Of a DNA stretch of 64,000 nucleotides, positions 1 through 11,876 are shown piece by piece. Below the pieces are notes generated by a model that was not told where the DNA came from, ran no database searches, and saw only the letters and a program-made list of their open reading frames with translations. A program made the translations under genes and the position numbers. Source of the DNA: Notolepis coatsorum (taxonomy: Eukaryota; Chordata; Actinopteri; Aulopiformes; Paralepididae); NCBI GenBank assembly GCA_963971535.1, contig OZ020585.1, positions 25,691,734 through 25,755,733 of the forward strand. The letters are read 5' to 3'. How positions within the stretch are numbered: the stretch's first letter is position 1; every line of letters starts with the position of its first letter.

Positions 1-706
1 TACTAAAACGAAACAAAAAACACAATCAAGTTAACATCTGTATTGAGCTTGTGCCTTATAACCCTCTGCTTACTTACTGCCAGCATAACATCTTTTATCT
101 ACAATGCCTTAAGTCATTTACACCGTTAGCGTTCCGGTCCAGAGTGAAGCATGTGCTTTTTTGTACATTTAATCATCATGGGATTTTCTTTTGTTGTTAT
201 TGTTGTTGTTGTGTACATTTGCCAAATCAATGCTACAATTTTCCTTTTTGTTATTTTTTTTTTAATATATATCATATTGTTTTTTTATTTGATTTATTTG
301 ATCATGTGCCTTTCTTATCTAATACCTCAACTGGTTTTAGGTTTAGAAAAAAGGAAATTGAGACGAGTGTCAGTCCAGACTATATGTATGTTATTGTAAA
401 TGTCACCACAGCGTTTCATAGTACGGTAGTTTCTCAAGATCTTTATTTTTATTTTCTTTGTTTGTATTTCTTAGTCACATTATCACCACATTTTGAAAGA
501 ACCTCGCGTTCTTACGACTTTACCCACGAGGGAGAAAGAGTTGGGGGAAAACAGTACAGTGGCTTTTTCGACGGAGTGCAATTTGTGTTAACGTCCATCG
601 CATAGTGCAATATCATTTCAAACTATTAGTAATGCTGTGCATGTGAAGACTAAAGATTGTAGACTGAACACCTTTCTTTTGATTGGCCGAACCAAATATT
701 TTCTAG
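1..706. other. No recognised feature; possible intron
   Basis: This is AT-rich sequence with T-rich runs. A 184-codon open frame at 51-605 has low-complexity Phe/Cys/Tyr-rich content and no recognisable domain, so I treat it as chance. The last bases before 707 form a plausible splice acceptor (pyrimidine-rich stretch ending in ttctag), so this may be the intron upstream of the exon described next. Confidence 0.3.
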
Positions 707-855
707 CCCCTCCCTCCGAGCCCGAGGATGCTGTAGCATCTATGCCCGAGGAGCTGCCTGAAGACTATGAGACAATACAGTCGCCCGGTTACTCACGAAA
801 CCAACGAGGAAAGAGATCACTACCAAGAGACCATACCGACAGGATAGCAGCATAG
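707..855 (+). CDS. Possible terminal coding exon of an unidentified host gene
   Basis: A frame of about 49 codons follows an acceptor-like AG at 705-706 and ends with TAG at 853-855. The peptide is acidic then basic (it contains PEELPEDYETIQSPGYSR and later GKRSLPRDHTDRIAA) and has balanced codon use quite unlike the AT-rich flanks. Downstream is about 750 bp of AT-rich sequence with an AATAAA at 1603-1608, as expected for a 3' UTR. I do not recognise the protein family. An RXKR-like basic cluster and several SP/TP sites suggest a cytoplasmic tail or a disordered C-terminus, but that is inference. It could also be a chance open frame. Confidence 0.35.
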
Positions 856-1602
856 ACTTGCAAAAAAGGAGTTTCTCAAAAAGGTGTTATTATTGAAGCC
901 ATTTCCACAATCATCCATGTGTGACTTTTGAAGCTATTCAGAAAAAAACGAACAAAAGACATAGAATCTATGGGGTTTGATACCCCTGGCTTTATTGAAC
1001 ATATATTTTTTAGCCAAAGTGAGATAGGGTTTAGCTAGACGAGTTCATTATTTCATTACAAAACCTGTGTGCTTGCTACCTGTGTCTCTGCTTGTAATAT
1101 AACTGCATCAAGTGTTTTATCAGAGTCCCATGTGTAATGCACTAAACATGTGAAAATCAGAGAACATGTAAAAGTTAGTTATGTTTTGAACCCTTCCAGA
1201 ACATGGTTTTTCACAGTTCATTGCACATTTCACTATGTAAAGCTGTTTACTATTACCCTCCATGTCAAAATGGAGCCATTGATTTTCTTCGATACATTTC
1301 AGCACCAAAGATTGTTCAACATGGCTTTCTCAAAGTCTATTACACTAAATGTTAATCTGATCCGTTATCGAAACAATTCACAGCTGATCTTATTTTTCTT
1401 CTCACAAAAGGTGGAATTGCACGTCTGTGTTGTATATTTAGTGAGGATTTCTATGTCAGAATATAGTTGTTGTTTTGTATCAGTGCCATTGAAACTTGCT
1501 TGCAATGGACATAGAATAGCCTTTCCCATGTTTTAACTGCACATTTGTGAATTCCACAGCCGTATTTTCTTATTTATTTCTGAAACAGAAGAGGCATTTT
1601 TC

Positions 1603-1608
1603 AATAAA
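1603..1608 (+). terminator. Poly(A) signal AATAAA
   Basis: A canonical AATAAA lies about 750 bp after the stop codon of the candidate terminal exon, in AT-rich sequence. The pairing with that exon is inferred from order and distance only. Confidence 0.35.
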
Positions 1609-1704
1609 ACTACTGAAAATGTAACCAAAGTTTTTTAGTTATTGAGTTATGTCTTTCACTGATGACTCTGGACCCTTCACTGTGGCTAATTAGAGTTGGT
1701 GTAC

Positions 1705-1836
1705 CTACTGTGCCTAGCCAACGCTACCCAGGTCAGACAGGACATGTTTCCTGTGCCCAGCCAAAGGTACCCAGGTCAGACAGGACATGTTTCCTGTGCC
1801 CAGCCAAAGCTACCCAGGTCAGACAGGACATGTTTT
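1705..1836. repeat. 43-bp tandem repeat, three copies
   Basis: The motif CAGGTCAGACAGGACATGTT recurs with starts 43 bp apart (ggtcagacag at 1731, 1774 and 1817). The copies differ by single substitutions such as aacgctac, aaaggtac and aaagctac. Confidence 0.9.
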
Positions 1837-1907
1837 GCAGGCTACAATGCATAAAGGCACACTGCACCACCATCTTTAGATGCGAATCACCTCAATGATC
1901 AGCAATG

Positions 1908-2425
1908 TCAATTCACTCACTCATTCATTCACGCAGTCAGTCATTAATTCATTCATTCAGTCATTCAATATGAGCCACTTTGTGAGGATAGTACAGGACA
2001 TGTATGAGGGCAGTGCGACGGTGGTGAGGTGTGCAGTGGGAGTGACTGAAGGGTTCAAGGTCGGGGTAGGATTGCACCAAGGGTCGGCCCTCAGTCCATT
2101 CTTATTTGCAGTAGTGATGGACAGGCTGACAGACGAGGTCAGGCAGGAGTCCCCGTGGACCATGATGTTCGCAGATGACATCGCGATCTGTAGTGAGAGC
2201 AGGGAGCAGGTGGAAGAGAACCTGGAGAAGTGGAGGCATGCACTGGAGAGAAGGGGGATGAGGGTGAGCAGAAGCAAGACCGAGTATATGTGTGTGAATG
2301 GGAAGGAAGACTGAGGGGTGGTGATGATGCAAGGAGTAGAGGTACCAAAAGTGGACAAGTGTACTTGGGGTCAACAGTCCAAAGTAATGGGGACTGTGGT
2401 AGGGAGGTGAAGACATTTTGGTTCA
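1908..2425 (+). pseudogene. Non-LTR retrotransposon reverse transcriptase fragment
   Basis: From about 1968 the frame encodes a classical LINE RT palm: GLHQGSALSPFLFAVVMDRL, then the catalytic FADD at 2168-2179, then the region after it (REQVEENLEKWRHALERRGM). The style resembles RTE-type elements. The frame stops at 2312-2314, but homologous peptide (YLGSTVQSNGDCGREVK) continues in another frame to about 2415. The copy is therefore frameshifted, and it lacks the endonuclease and the N-terminal RT. It is preceded at 1908-1968 by a degenerate TCAT-type simple repeat. It is a 5'-truncated, dead insertion. Confidence 0.8.
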
Positions 2426-2465
2426 AGCTATTTGTCACATTGTGGAGGACCTTAGTTAACATGGT

Positions 2466-2926
2466 ATTTATTTGTTAAAATAAGTGGTCTACAGGTACAT
2501 GTTAAAATAATAGCTCTACATTCTGACAGCCATCACTAATATAGATTTTTTTATTCAGTAACATGTTCCTCCACTCCAGGGTAAACACAAAATACATTTT
2601 CTGTTGTCCATTCCCACTTTATCCAATCAGGAGAGAGAACACCACACTTCAAAAATGGTCTGACCAAAATAAGAAAATACAACATAGTTATGAGCAAATA
2701 TCAGCTTGAAACAAGTCAAAAATAATCTGCCAGCAAATTTGGCTTGGCAAGATTTCTTGAAATAAGTACAAATATCTAGGGTTCTCTCTCCTGAAGTGGG
2801 AAGGGATACCAGAAAAGTACTGTGTACTGCAGAGCAGAGGGACTGGGAGACCCATGTTACTGACCAAACCAAATCTATTTAACACTTATTTTAACAAAAG
2901 AACACCACTTACCACCTTACCGCTGG
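2466..2926. mobile_element. MITE with long inverted ends (copy A)
   Basis: The left end (gttaaaataagtgg at about 2474) reappears inverted at the right end (cacttattttaac at about 2884). Sub-terminal blocks are also inverted (ccactttatccaatcaggag versus ctcctgaagtgg). The same sequence blocks, partly reversed, occur at 31321-31870, so this is a dispersed family. No transposase is present. The superfamily is uncertain; the ends of the second copy (AAAGGTGCTGTAAG) resemble TTAA-type elements. Confidence 0.6.
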
Positions 2927-3157
2927 TTAGCGCTCGCTGCATATCATCACATTAGCAGGTGGCCAACGTTAAGAATGTAACCGTGAGAACATCTTGTTCA
3001 AAGTCTAAACTGAGCCAAAAACCTGACCTTGATGGAGCAAACATACTCCTCTCATGGTGACGCTTTTAAAGTGTGAACATTCAGTCTTGGGCTTGTCCGT
3101 CAAAGACCCAGCATGAGAGTTCACCAAAAGGGTGCTCAGAAGAAGTGGAGGGGAGAC

Positions 3158-3420
<263 letters not shown>

Positions 3421-4200
3421 CGGTGGGGTCCTGCACGATAGAAGTCCAGTGGTTTGAAATGCAAATTTGTAGCACAGTATACTTTTACAAGATTGAGAAC
3501 AGCTTCAAAGCCTTGTAAGTGAACTCAGAAAAAAACAGTTTGGCCTTTGTTGTCTTATCAGTGTTTTAAAAGGTGATGATAAAATAAGAGGAGGCCTGCT
3601 CACAGAGACACAGGAAATGAAGGACAAACGGGGCGATTCATCAGGATGAAGAGGGGAATGCATTAAAGCCTGGCGCTGGTGGAGTTCCACACTAAATGCC
3701 AGAGATAACAACTGAAGGCGTGGCGTCAGCAGACATGGGAAACACGTCTTTGGAAACCACTTAAAGGGAACCCCGTCTTTGGAAACCACTTAGAGGGATA
3801 CAGTAGGTCAAGGACTTGTCTGATTCATCGTACGTTGGGAGCCTCAGTAGTACATCTGAAAACCATCAGTGGGTTGTGTTAGTCATGTAACGTGACGTGT
3901 CAGAGGTTTTTGATGCCCTTTTGACCTTGCACTAGCATCGCTAACGAATGCTAAAGCTCAACAACCAACACACTGAGGGGTGTGGTTATGATCAATCTCC
4001 CAGCCTCCTTAAAGACCCGAACCATCTATGTAACTGGCAAAATAGTTAAACACGTTAATGTCGTAATGGTAAAGTGACAAAGCATGCATGCGTTGCAAAG
4101 AGCTCAATACACCTTTTAATTTGATATCTTGGATTGTCAAATACATTTTCTGTGTTTTATTTGATGAGAGGTGAGATGCTTGCAGGTAAACTGGACTTTT
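3421..4200. other. No recognised feature
   Basis: Unique-looking sequence. There is one short direct repeat (cgtctttggaaaccacttaa at about 3745 and 3775). No credible frame or RNA gene was seen. Confidence 0.3.
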
Positions 4201-4201
4201 G

Positions 4202-4656
4202 AAGAAGAAGTCTTTATTCGTCATGCAGTGACACACACATGCGATGGGCGGCACACACATGAACACACACATGCAATTATTTTGGGTCGCCGATGAAATT
4301 GAGTCTCTGCGCTTGACCCATCCCGTCGTCCTTCCCCCCAAGGGCAGCCGGGAGCAGATAGGGGCTGCGGCGTGGGACTGCGCCCCGGGGACCAATCCAA
4401 GTGCTCCTGTCCGTCTTCGTCAGGGAACGCGACAGTGTTAGCGATCTATTGTGCATGTTTTTTCCATTGGGTTTATCTTATCGGGAGGGGAAACCCTTGC
4501 AAGCATGGGGAGAACATGCAAACTCCACACCGAAAGGACTGAGAGATATCCCACCTGGGTAACTGGCAACGCGGAAACCTGGTCCCCAAGCGGGAATCAA
4601 ACCCTGGACCTTCTAGCTGTGATGCGACAGTGTTAACCACTACACCACCGTGCCGC
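4202..4656 (-). mobile_element. tRNA-derived SINE, family SINE-A (copy 1)
   Basis: Read on the minus strand, the element opens with a tRNA-like head: gtggtgtagtggttaacact resembles an A box and the following ggtttgattcc a B box. A conserved body follows, and it ends near aataaagacttcttcttc. Two more copies lie at 22311-23283 (+) and 27934-28371 (-). The shared head, body and simple-repeat tail identify a LINE-mobilised SINE. Open frames across it are not genes. Confidence 0.85.
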
Positions 4657-5577
4657 TAAGAAGGGGTTTGTGAACAGCTGGTTAATGTTAGTCATAAAGT
4701 AGGTAGAGCCTTTAAAATAACTTAAAACTTTTTAAATGATAGCGCTTGAATGTACTTCTCATATAAATCTTTTGGAACAATGCGTAGGGGAGGACATCAA
4801 ACTATCACAGTGTTGTGTAGCTGAGTAGCAGGTGGGACACATTAAACTATCGTGAATCTCAAAAAAACACTTTATGATTCTCAAGGTTCACTTCTCCCAC
4901 TATATGATACTCCTGTTGTCGACACAAATGGTGGCCACGTTTCTTTTTGTTTTTACAGGGTTCACCTCTTGGCCTCATTAAACTGCTCCTTAATCTGATT
5001 TACAAAGCAATTTAATAAACCGCAGTCCTGTTTTGAGGGAAACATTGACATTGCTCAGCACCAGTCCCTTGCTTTCAATTGTGTTTTGTAGGGATGCACA
5101 ATGGCGTTTCTGGTATCAGATGTCAAAGAATTCCCCCAATACTACAATACTAGGGGAACCCTTTTAGTAATATTGGTGAAATTCTCTTTACATCCAATAA
5201 TCCAATAAATAGATGCTACCAATGAATAAAATACCCTGAGAAAACTCTGGCCTCTGTGACTGTCCCAGGCCTAGTCAGCCACTCCAGAATCTCAGGGTGT
5301 CTGAATCTTATCAACCAATCAAAGATTTGTTTACCTACAATAAAAAACTGGGAAATAGTTTTTATAAATATTTTTTAAATCCAGCTTGGAGCTAGCTGCC
5401 AGTGCCTCTAGCAAACCTTTGTTGCTGGTGCACAGCACACCACGCCAGGCTTGAAGTGATGCAGACCGTGCTCTTATTTTGTGCTGAACAGGTAAGCTCA
5501 CTTTTGCTCATTTCTCCCAACATGCCTGCAGTAACCAACCTTTGTGTGACATATCAGAAATCAAAGCAAAATTACTT
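4657..5577. other. No recognised feature
   Basis: AT-rich sequence without a credible frame, repeat array or RNA gene. Confidence 0.3.
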
Positions 5578-5962
5578 GAGTTGCTGCACCCGGGGTTCAA
5601 ATCCCGGTGTCAGCGGTACCTCCGACTTGGTCAGTTGACCCTACAAACACAATTGGCAGTGGGAAGCCGGTGCGGTATGAGTCCTGGCCGTGGCAAATAG
5701 CGACTCTTACTGGTCGTTCAGGGCGCCTGTTTAGCAGGGAGAGGATCTGGCGGATATAGCGTTAAGCTCTCCCAATGAAACTCCTCGCTGTCTGGTGAAA
5801 AGAAGCGGTTGGCGACTCCACGTGTATCAGAGGAGGCATGTGTGTTAGTCTACACCCTCCCTAGACCGACAGTAAGGCAGCGCAACGACCAGGAAGGGAA
5901 CTGGCATAACAACTACAATTGGGGGATGTGGGAAAAAGGTAGAAATTGATAATAAAGGAGGT
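5578..5962 (+). mobile_element. tRNA-derived SINE, family SINE-B, 5'-truncated copy
   Basis: A B-box-like ggttcaaatcccgg at about 5592 is followed by the body shared with 22349-22847, 25303-25745 and 27027-27530. Examples are acaattggcagtg, gaaaagaagcggttgg, cgactccacgtgtatc and the near-terminal ggcataacaactac. The A-box half of the head is missing or diverged. This is the most diverged of the four copies. Confidence 0.75.
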
Positions 5963-6746
5963 TTCCAATGACTCCAAACTAATGGTCCAAGTCTTTACCG
6001 TTCAATAAAAAGTAATTTACCATTACCCAGTAGCCAGTATTGACCAATGCTTAAAATGTAGGACTCAGAATTGGTATTGGCAGCATTGGTGCATTCCTTC
6101 TTTCGGTCAACCACACAGCCATTCATATTGTAGCCATCCTCCCCCTGACATTACAAAACGTCCTTCACTACTAGCTCCCCAGCAGACTTGGCTCCCTCCG
6201 CACAGTCGCCATGTCTGGATACCGTCTACCGGTTTGTCCGTGTCCTCTTTCAAACCCAGTGTGCATCTGCAATCACTTTGTGGCGAGTGATTCAAGTGGG
6301 CACGTGTTCCAGAGACTGTGGTTTCTTGAGAGATCTTAACGGGGCTCCCTGTTTCGATTCCAGTCGTCCCCTTTGCAACGGGGGACAAGTTGTCAGGGAA
6401 AGTTGTCATGGCGTTCAGATCTCGTACAGCATCTTGTCTCGTCTCCATACCGCAGGTGGTTCCGTTGCTTGGGGCGCCTAGCGTGCGATTTGCAAATGGA
6501 GGGACCATCTGGATGTTTCTCAATCAATTCATTGGCTGTGCTTGTGTAGAGTCACTTCGGTCTCTTTTGCATTGTGATGATGGATGTCGAACACGTGGGT
6601 GGCCATTTCCTTCCTTTACGTAGAGTACAAGGCACCAATATGGTCTCAGGCCATGAGGATAATATAAAGTCCTTACCATGTGGTTGAAGGTAAGATAATA
6701 TTGTTTTGCTCGGTAAGGTCTTTTGAGGTGGTTTGATGCACATGAC
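5963..6746. other. No recognised feature; minus-strand open frame 6107-6523
   Basis: A 138-codon minus-strand frame has moderately complex composition but shows no motif I recognise, and it overlaps a 97-codon plus-strand frame. I do not call a gene. Confidence 0.25.
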
Positions 6747-6915
6747 ATTAGATTAGATTAAATTCCTTGTCATTATACAGCACAAGTACAGTACAATAAA
6801 AATATGTTTGACAGTGCAAATAATGGTAGTGCAAATGTAACAGTAAAGTGCAATAGTAATATATATTAATAAAAAAAATAAATGTACAGGTGATTAAACT
6901 GGGGATAAAATACAT
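6747..6915 (-). mobile_element. 3' end of a LINE-like element
   Basis: The sequence (attagattagattaaattcc, then the inverted form of taatcacctgtaca) is the reverse complement of the end at 26352-26430. That end also finishes in a short (TAATC)n tail. Two dispersed copies in opposite orientation with the same pentamer tail indicate a retroposon 3' terminus. Confidence 0.6.
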
Positions 6916-7740
6916 AAATTAGTACTACTAACTAGTAAGAGTAGGTAAGGGATATGTACGGTTAGTATCTATAGATATGTAAAAGGATTAGGTGTACAGA
7001 CAGATGTGGAAAGATATATATACAGTTAGAGTAAATACATCGGAGTGTTTATATAATGAAGCCATAGTCTCCGTTACGGAGTAGGACAGCACCAAACTTA
7101 TATCAGCCGTGTCATGTGATATCAGCCATGCTGGAAAGTCAAAAGCCACACTGTGAGTTGAGTTTCAGAAGGAGCAAAACCTAACCACAGCGGTTTCCAC
7201 CACTTCTTGATTTATCGTTGAACTATGAAGCTGAGTAAAAAATACAAAGAACATTGTGAGGCATTGTCTTTATTAAACTATTTACAATTCATTGTGCTAT
7301 TAATGAAGCGGTCGGTTTATGAAGTTATACCGCGGTGCTTTATGAAGATTTATTGCCATAATGACAAAAGAATGCGACAGAGCACTGTATGGACATCAGG
7401 CGGCTCACACACGACATACTGTACAGTATTGAAAAGTCATTATAAACGATTCAAAGGTTTTTATGGACTTTTAAGGGGGCTATGAAAACAAGCATGAAAA
7501 CGGTTGGAATTGCGGCCAAATGAATGAAATCATGCATAAAAGGCACATGAAAACATACATGTGGAAAGTGTTCCTATTTAATGAACCCATTTTACTCATA
7601 ATGAATAGGACCTACTGTATATTTTTTATGATGATGTATGGCCAGCAGACACAAAGAACACTTATTCACACAATTCACATCTTAATGACAAACGAGTGTT
7701 GCTATAAAGTGTCACAGCTTCCGATGGGGTCATCCCTAGG
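6916..7740. other. No recognised feature
   Basis: AT-rich sequence. Two short open frames (7225-7485 and 7520-7771) lack any recognisable domain. Confidence 0.25.
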
Positions 7741-7862
7741 TTCCCGCAGCCCTATGTTCCTCCGTTTCTAAGACATTTCCCCACCATCAAGATCAGGCCC
7801 CATGTTCCCCCAAAGATTTCCCCCCAAAATAGGCCCTATGTTCCCCCAGCGCTCAGGCCTAC
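7741..7862. repeat. Degenerate ccctatgttcc repeats
   Basis: Several copies of a ccctatgttccccc-like unit precede the CA tract. They are the reverse complement of the unit in the 8449-8860 minisatellite, so related units flank the CA array in opposite orientation. Confidence 0.6.
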
Positions 7863-7914
7863 ATCCATTCCCTAATGCAGATACCGTGTCGTCCCCCCCC
7901 AGGCATTAACCCAG

Positions 7915-8121
<207 letters not shown>

Positions 8122-8216
8122 ACCCCCTGCAGTAATAGCGATCATTTTAGTTTCAGAGACCATCTTACACGCTTCACTTGTGCTAAAACATCTTGTCGGA
8201 GTCGAGCTCTGCTCAC

Positions 8217-8380
8217 CAGGGCTTCTTCCTGGGGATGTGACGGTCCTGCTCACGGAACCCAAACACTCCAATACCTGGATCCTCATCATTGAACACGTTG
8301 TACTCAGTCTTGCTCTGCAGTCCAGCAATATGCCAGTGAATTTCTTCGCCCCTCGCTTGATGCCGGTGGAACCGTACGTT
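8217..8380 (-). CDS. Candidate internal exon of an unidentified host gene
   Basis: On the minus strand a stretch with consensus-like splice sites begins after ttttacttgttcag and ends at a donor (CCCTG followed by gtgagc at 8216-8211). In one frame it encodes about 54 residues of complex, protein-like composition, including HWHIAGLQSKTEYNVFNDED and GIGVFGFREQDRHIP. The length of 164 nt is typical of a vertebrate exon. I do not recognise the family. A second frame is also open, so the reading frame is inferred from composition. Confidence 0.4.
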
Positions 8381-8448
8381 CTGAACAAGTAAAACCTTTC
8401 CTCCATGGTTTCCAGGGATCAAGAATAGCAGCCATTTTAAACTGAGGA

Positions 8449-8860
8449 AACATAGGGCTGTGAAAACATAGGGATGTGGGAACATAGGGTTGTGGGAACA
8501 TAGGGCTGTGGGAACATAGGGCTGTGGGAACATAGGGCTGTGGGAACATAGGGCTGTTGGAACATAGGGCTGCAGGAACATAGGGCTGGGGGAACATAGG
8601 GCTGTTGGAACATATGGCTGGGGGAACATAGGGCTGTGGGAACATAGGGCTGGGGGAACATAGGGCTGTGGGAACATAGGGTTGCAGGAACATATAGGGC
8701 TGTGGGAACATAGGGCTGTGGGAACATAGGGTTGCAGGAACATATAGGGCTGTGGGAACATAGGGCTGGGGGAACATATGGCTGGGGGAACATAGGGCTG
8801 TGGGAACATAGGGCTGTTGGAACATAGGGCTGGGGGAACATAGGGCTGTGGGAACATAGA
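8449..8860. repeat. 16-bp minisatellite, about 26 units
   Basis: The unit gggaacatagggctgt repeats head to tail with variants (ggaacatatggctg, gttgcaggaacatata). Since 16 is not a multiple of 3 and the unit has no stop on the minus strand, all three minus frames read as Met/Phe/Pro/Gln/Tyr-rich proteins. These are not genes. Confidence 0.95.
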
Positions 8861-10130
8861 CATGCTTCCCTTCCGATTTACATTGCTGACACAAAAGTTT
8901 GCAAATGATCTAAAAACAACGACAGAAAAACAATCAATGTATAATGGACAACAACAACAGTGTGTACAAGATGCACTTCATTAGCAGCCGCCCATTAGAA
9001 AGAGTGCCTTTGATTCATAACATGCCAAGCAACACTTGAGGAAGGAATGAAGTGGTCCTTTTGAACTTGAAGGGGAGTCTCCTCAAAGGGCAAGTATTCA
9101 GCGCTCAGACAGTAGGTTTCCACAGGCCGACGTGCCAAGAGCAACAGGAGAGCAGCTCGCTCTCCTCTTTGAATACGGCAAATGAGCATAAGAAGGAGGG
9201 GGCCAGCAGCCCGCCATGCTGACACAGTAAAGGGAGAGATTTAGTGGCATATTATTCCCCCTTAAACTGGAACAAAAGCCGAATTAAGAATTCCAATATG
9301 CCATTTCAACGGCCAGGGACAGTTTAATCAATGTTTGTGAACAGGGCCTACTCTCTCATAAAGCCATAAACCAGAGAACTAAGACTCAATCTTGAGATGT
9401 CATCTGGGATGTAGTCTGGAGCTGCTCCATTGACAATGAATAGAAGACGGATTTTGTGGACCCATGGAATGTTTTGCTTTATTTGTTATACTATGGCAGT
9501 ATAATGGTGGTATTGTCAGTTCTGAAACAGAAAAGGTAGTCAGAACCTTCCCCCGGGGGTTCTCTATGTGACCTGTATATAACACCTTTCCCGATCCAAC
9601 GTCCGTGGAGCATCCCCGGCCTTTATACCCGATGACAAGTTTCAGCGCTCTAGCTCTTTGATTAGGGAGAGAGTTGTTTCTTTTCACTAATGATTTTGGA
9701 CTGACTTAGACCAGAGTAATAGCATGATTATGCATTCGTATATCGGGACGTCGTTCCCCTTTAAGAAGTCCTAGCTGTCCTTATCTGTCCTCTGTAATTA
9801 TCAGTCCTCGTGCTCTGGAGACGAGAAACAAAACACGGAGATAACGTCACAAATCCCTTCTAAGGAATTTAATTATTTCAGACTAGCATGATTACTAGCT
9901 TACGGTTTAATATGTCAACATTATTTGTTACATCAATATAACTAACTGTAAATATGCAGCTCTCATAAGATTATGGGCCTGGCTCTGGGGTTTGTGTTTA
10001 GAGCTGGAGGAGGTAGGCTCCGGTGGTATATCATCATGCCGATATTAAACTGAACTTTGTAAAGACACTCAAAGTGTTAAGAGCGATGCACTGCTCTGTT
10101 GTTCTATTAAGTGTTATGAGCGATGCACTG
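8861..10130. other. No recognised feature
   Basis: Mixed-composition sequence. Short minus-strand frames at 8995-9225 and 9400-9687 show no domain. Confidence 0.3.
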
Positions 10131-10169
10131 CTCTGTTGTAAATGTTATTGTATATTTTTATTTAACTAT

Positions 10170-10450
10170 TTTATCACACTTTTTTACTCTGTCTATTCTA
10201 TTTTATTATTTTTATTACTGCCTATTTTTTAAACTGAATCAAACCGCACTGTTTTACTCGCTCTATTCTATTTTATTATTTTTTATTACTGCCTATTTTT
10301 AAACTGAATCAAACCGCACTGTTTTACTCTCTCTATTCTATTTTATTATTTTTTATTACTGCCTATTTTTAAACTGAATCAAACCGCACTGTTTTACTCG
10401 CTCTATTCTATTGTATTATTTGTATTACTGCCTATTTTTAAACTGAATGA
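10170..10450. repeat. 70-bp tandem repeat, four copies
   Basis: The block containing aaactgaatcaaaccgcact recurs with a 70-bp period (aaaccgcact at 10241, 10311 and 10381, with a diverged final copy). It lies immediately upstream of a LINE-type 3' end and was probably part of that element's 3' UTR. Confidence 0.9.
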
Positions 10451-10617
10451 CACCGTAAACAGAGAGGCTTATTGGGATGTTAGATCCTAATGTGAAAAAC
10501 TGCGATTTACCTTACCTTGCTACCTCTTATCATTTCATGCTCGCTTATGCCTGTATTTTATTACTGCTGTGAAGCACTTTGAACTGCAATTTCGGTATGA
10601 AAAGTGCTATACAAATA

Positions 10618-10620
<3 letters not shown>
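10451..10620 (+). mobile_element. 3' terminus of an L2-like LINE
   Basis: The block gaagcactttgaactgcaat followed by gtgctatacaaataaagt matches the end at 18405-18478 in this window. It has the form typical of teleost L2-type LINE 3' ends: a small stem, then aataaag and a simple-repeat tail. No coding region remains here. Confidence 0.7.
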
Positions 10621-10891
<271 letters not shown>

Positions 10892-11129
10892 GCAGCAGCC
10901 ATAACATGCAGCTCATTAGCTTGTTTTTTCCTGCTCCGAGACTAAAGCCGTTAAGCAGCTCGACTGTGTACACCGGGGAGTGAGAGGTTCCGCATGTCCC
11001 CCACCACCGGCTGAGAGGTCTGTCCTCTGGTACAGGAAGCGCCACATGGGGACGACAGCTGTGGAGATCCCTGGTAAAGAGCCAAGTGCTGCTTATATAT
11101 CCCTCTGCCTTATATCCCACAACAGGTCT

Positions 11130-11876
11130 TGTTTATGTTGGTGAAACGTCTGATCTGGTTGAAGTGTGAGCTGATTGGTTGAAGTGTGAGCGCTGATCTG
11201 GTTGAAGTGTGAGCTCTGATCTGGTTGAAGTGTGAGCGCTGATCTGGTTGAAGTGTGAGCTCTGATCTGGTTGAAGTGTGAGCTCTGATCTGGTTGAAGT
11301 GTGAGCTCTGATCTGGTTGAAGTGTGAGCGCTGATCTGGTTGAAGTGTGAGCTCTGATCTGGTTGAAGTGTGAGTGCTGATCTGGTTGAAGTGTGAGCGC
11401 TGATCTGGTTGAAGTGTGAGCTCTGATCTGGTTGAAGTGTGAGCTCTGATCTGGTTGAAGTGTGAGCTCTGATCTGGTTGAAGTGTGAGCTCTGATCTGG
11501 TTGAAGTGTGAGCTCTGATCTGGTTGAAGTGTGAGCTGATCTGGTTGAAGTGTGAGCTCTGATCTGGTTGAAGTGTGAGCTCTGATCTGGTTGAAGTGTG
11601 AGCTCTGATATGGTTGAAGTGTGAGCTCTGATCTGGTTGAAGTGTGAGCTCTGATCTGGTTGAAGTGTGAGCTCTGATCTGGTTGAAGTGTGAGCTCTGA
11701 TCTGGTTGAAGTGTGAGCTCTGATCTGGTTGAAGTGTGAGCTCTGATCTGGTTGAAGTGTGAGCTCTGATATGGTTGAAGTGTGAGCTCTGATCTGGTTG
11801 AAGTGTGAGCTCTGATCTGGTTGAAATGTGAGTTCTGATCTGTGAGCTCTGATCTGGTTGAAGTGTGAGCTCTGAT
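11130..11876. repeat. 23-bp minisatellite, about 32 units
   Basis: The unit contains gatctggttgaagtgtgagc. Variants differ mainly at the junction (gctct, gcgct, gtgct, or two bases deleted). On the minus strand a 23-bp unit reads as a 23-residue repeat over three units (containing HFNQIRAHTSTRSELTLQPD), giving a 293-codon frame at 11093-11974 that I reject as a gene. Confidence 0.95.

Noticed and set aside
51-605. 184-codon plus-strand open frame
   Set aside because: Low-complexity Phe/Cys/Tyr-rich translation of T-rich DNA, with no domain and no supporting signals.
6107-6523. 138-codon minus-strand frame
   Set aside because: Complex composition, but it overlaps a plus-strand frame and shows no recognisable motif or splice context.
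8213-8894. Three overlapping Pro/Tyr-rich minus-strand frames
   Set aside because: The 16-bp minisatellite has no stop on that strand, so all frames stay open. Only the non-repetitive 8217-8380 part deserves attention.
11130-11876. CRISPR-like array
   Set aside because: The 23-bp units are contiguous with no unique spacers, so this is a minisatellite in a eukaryotic genome.
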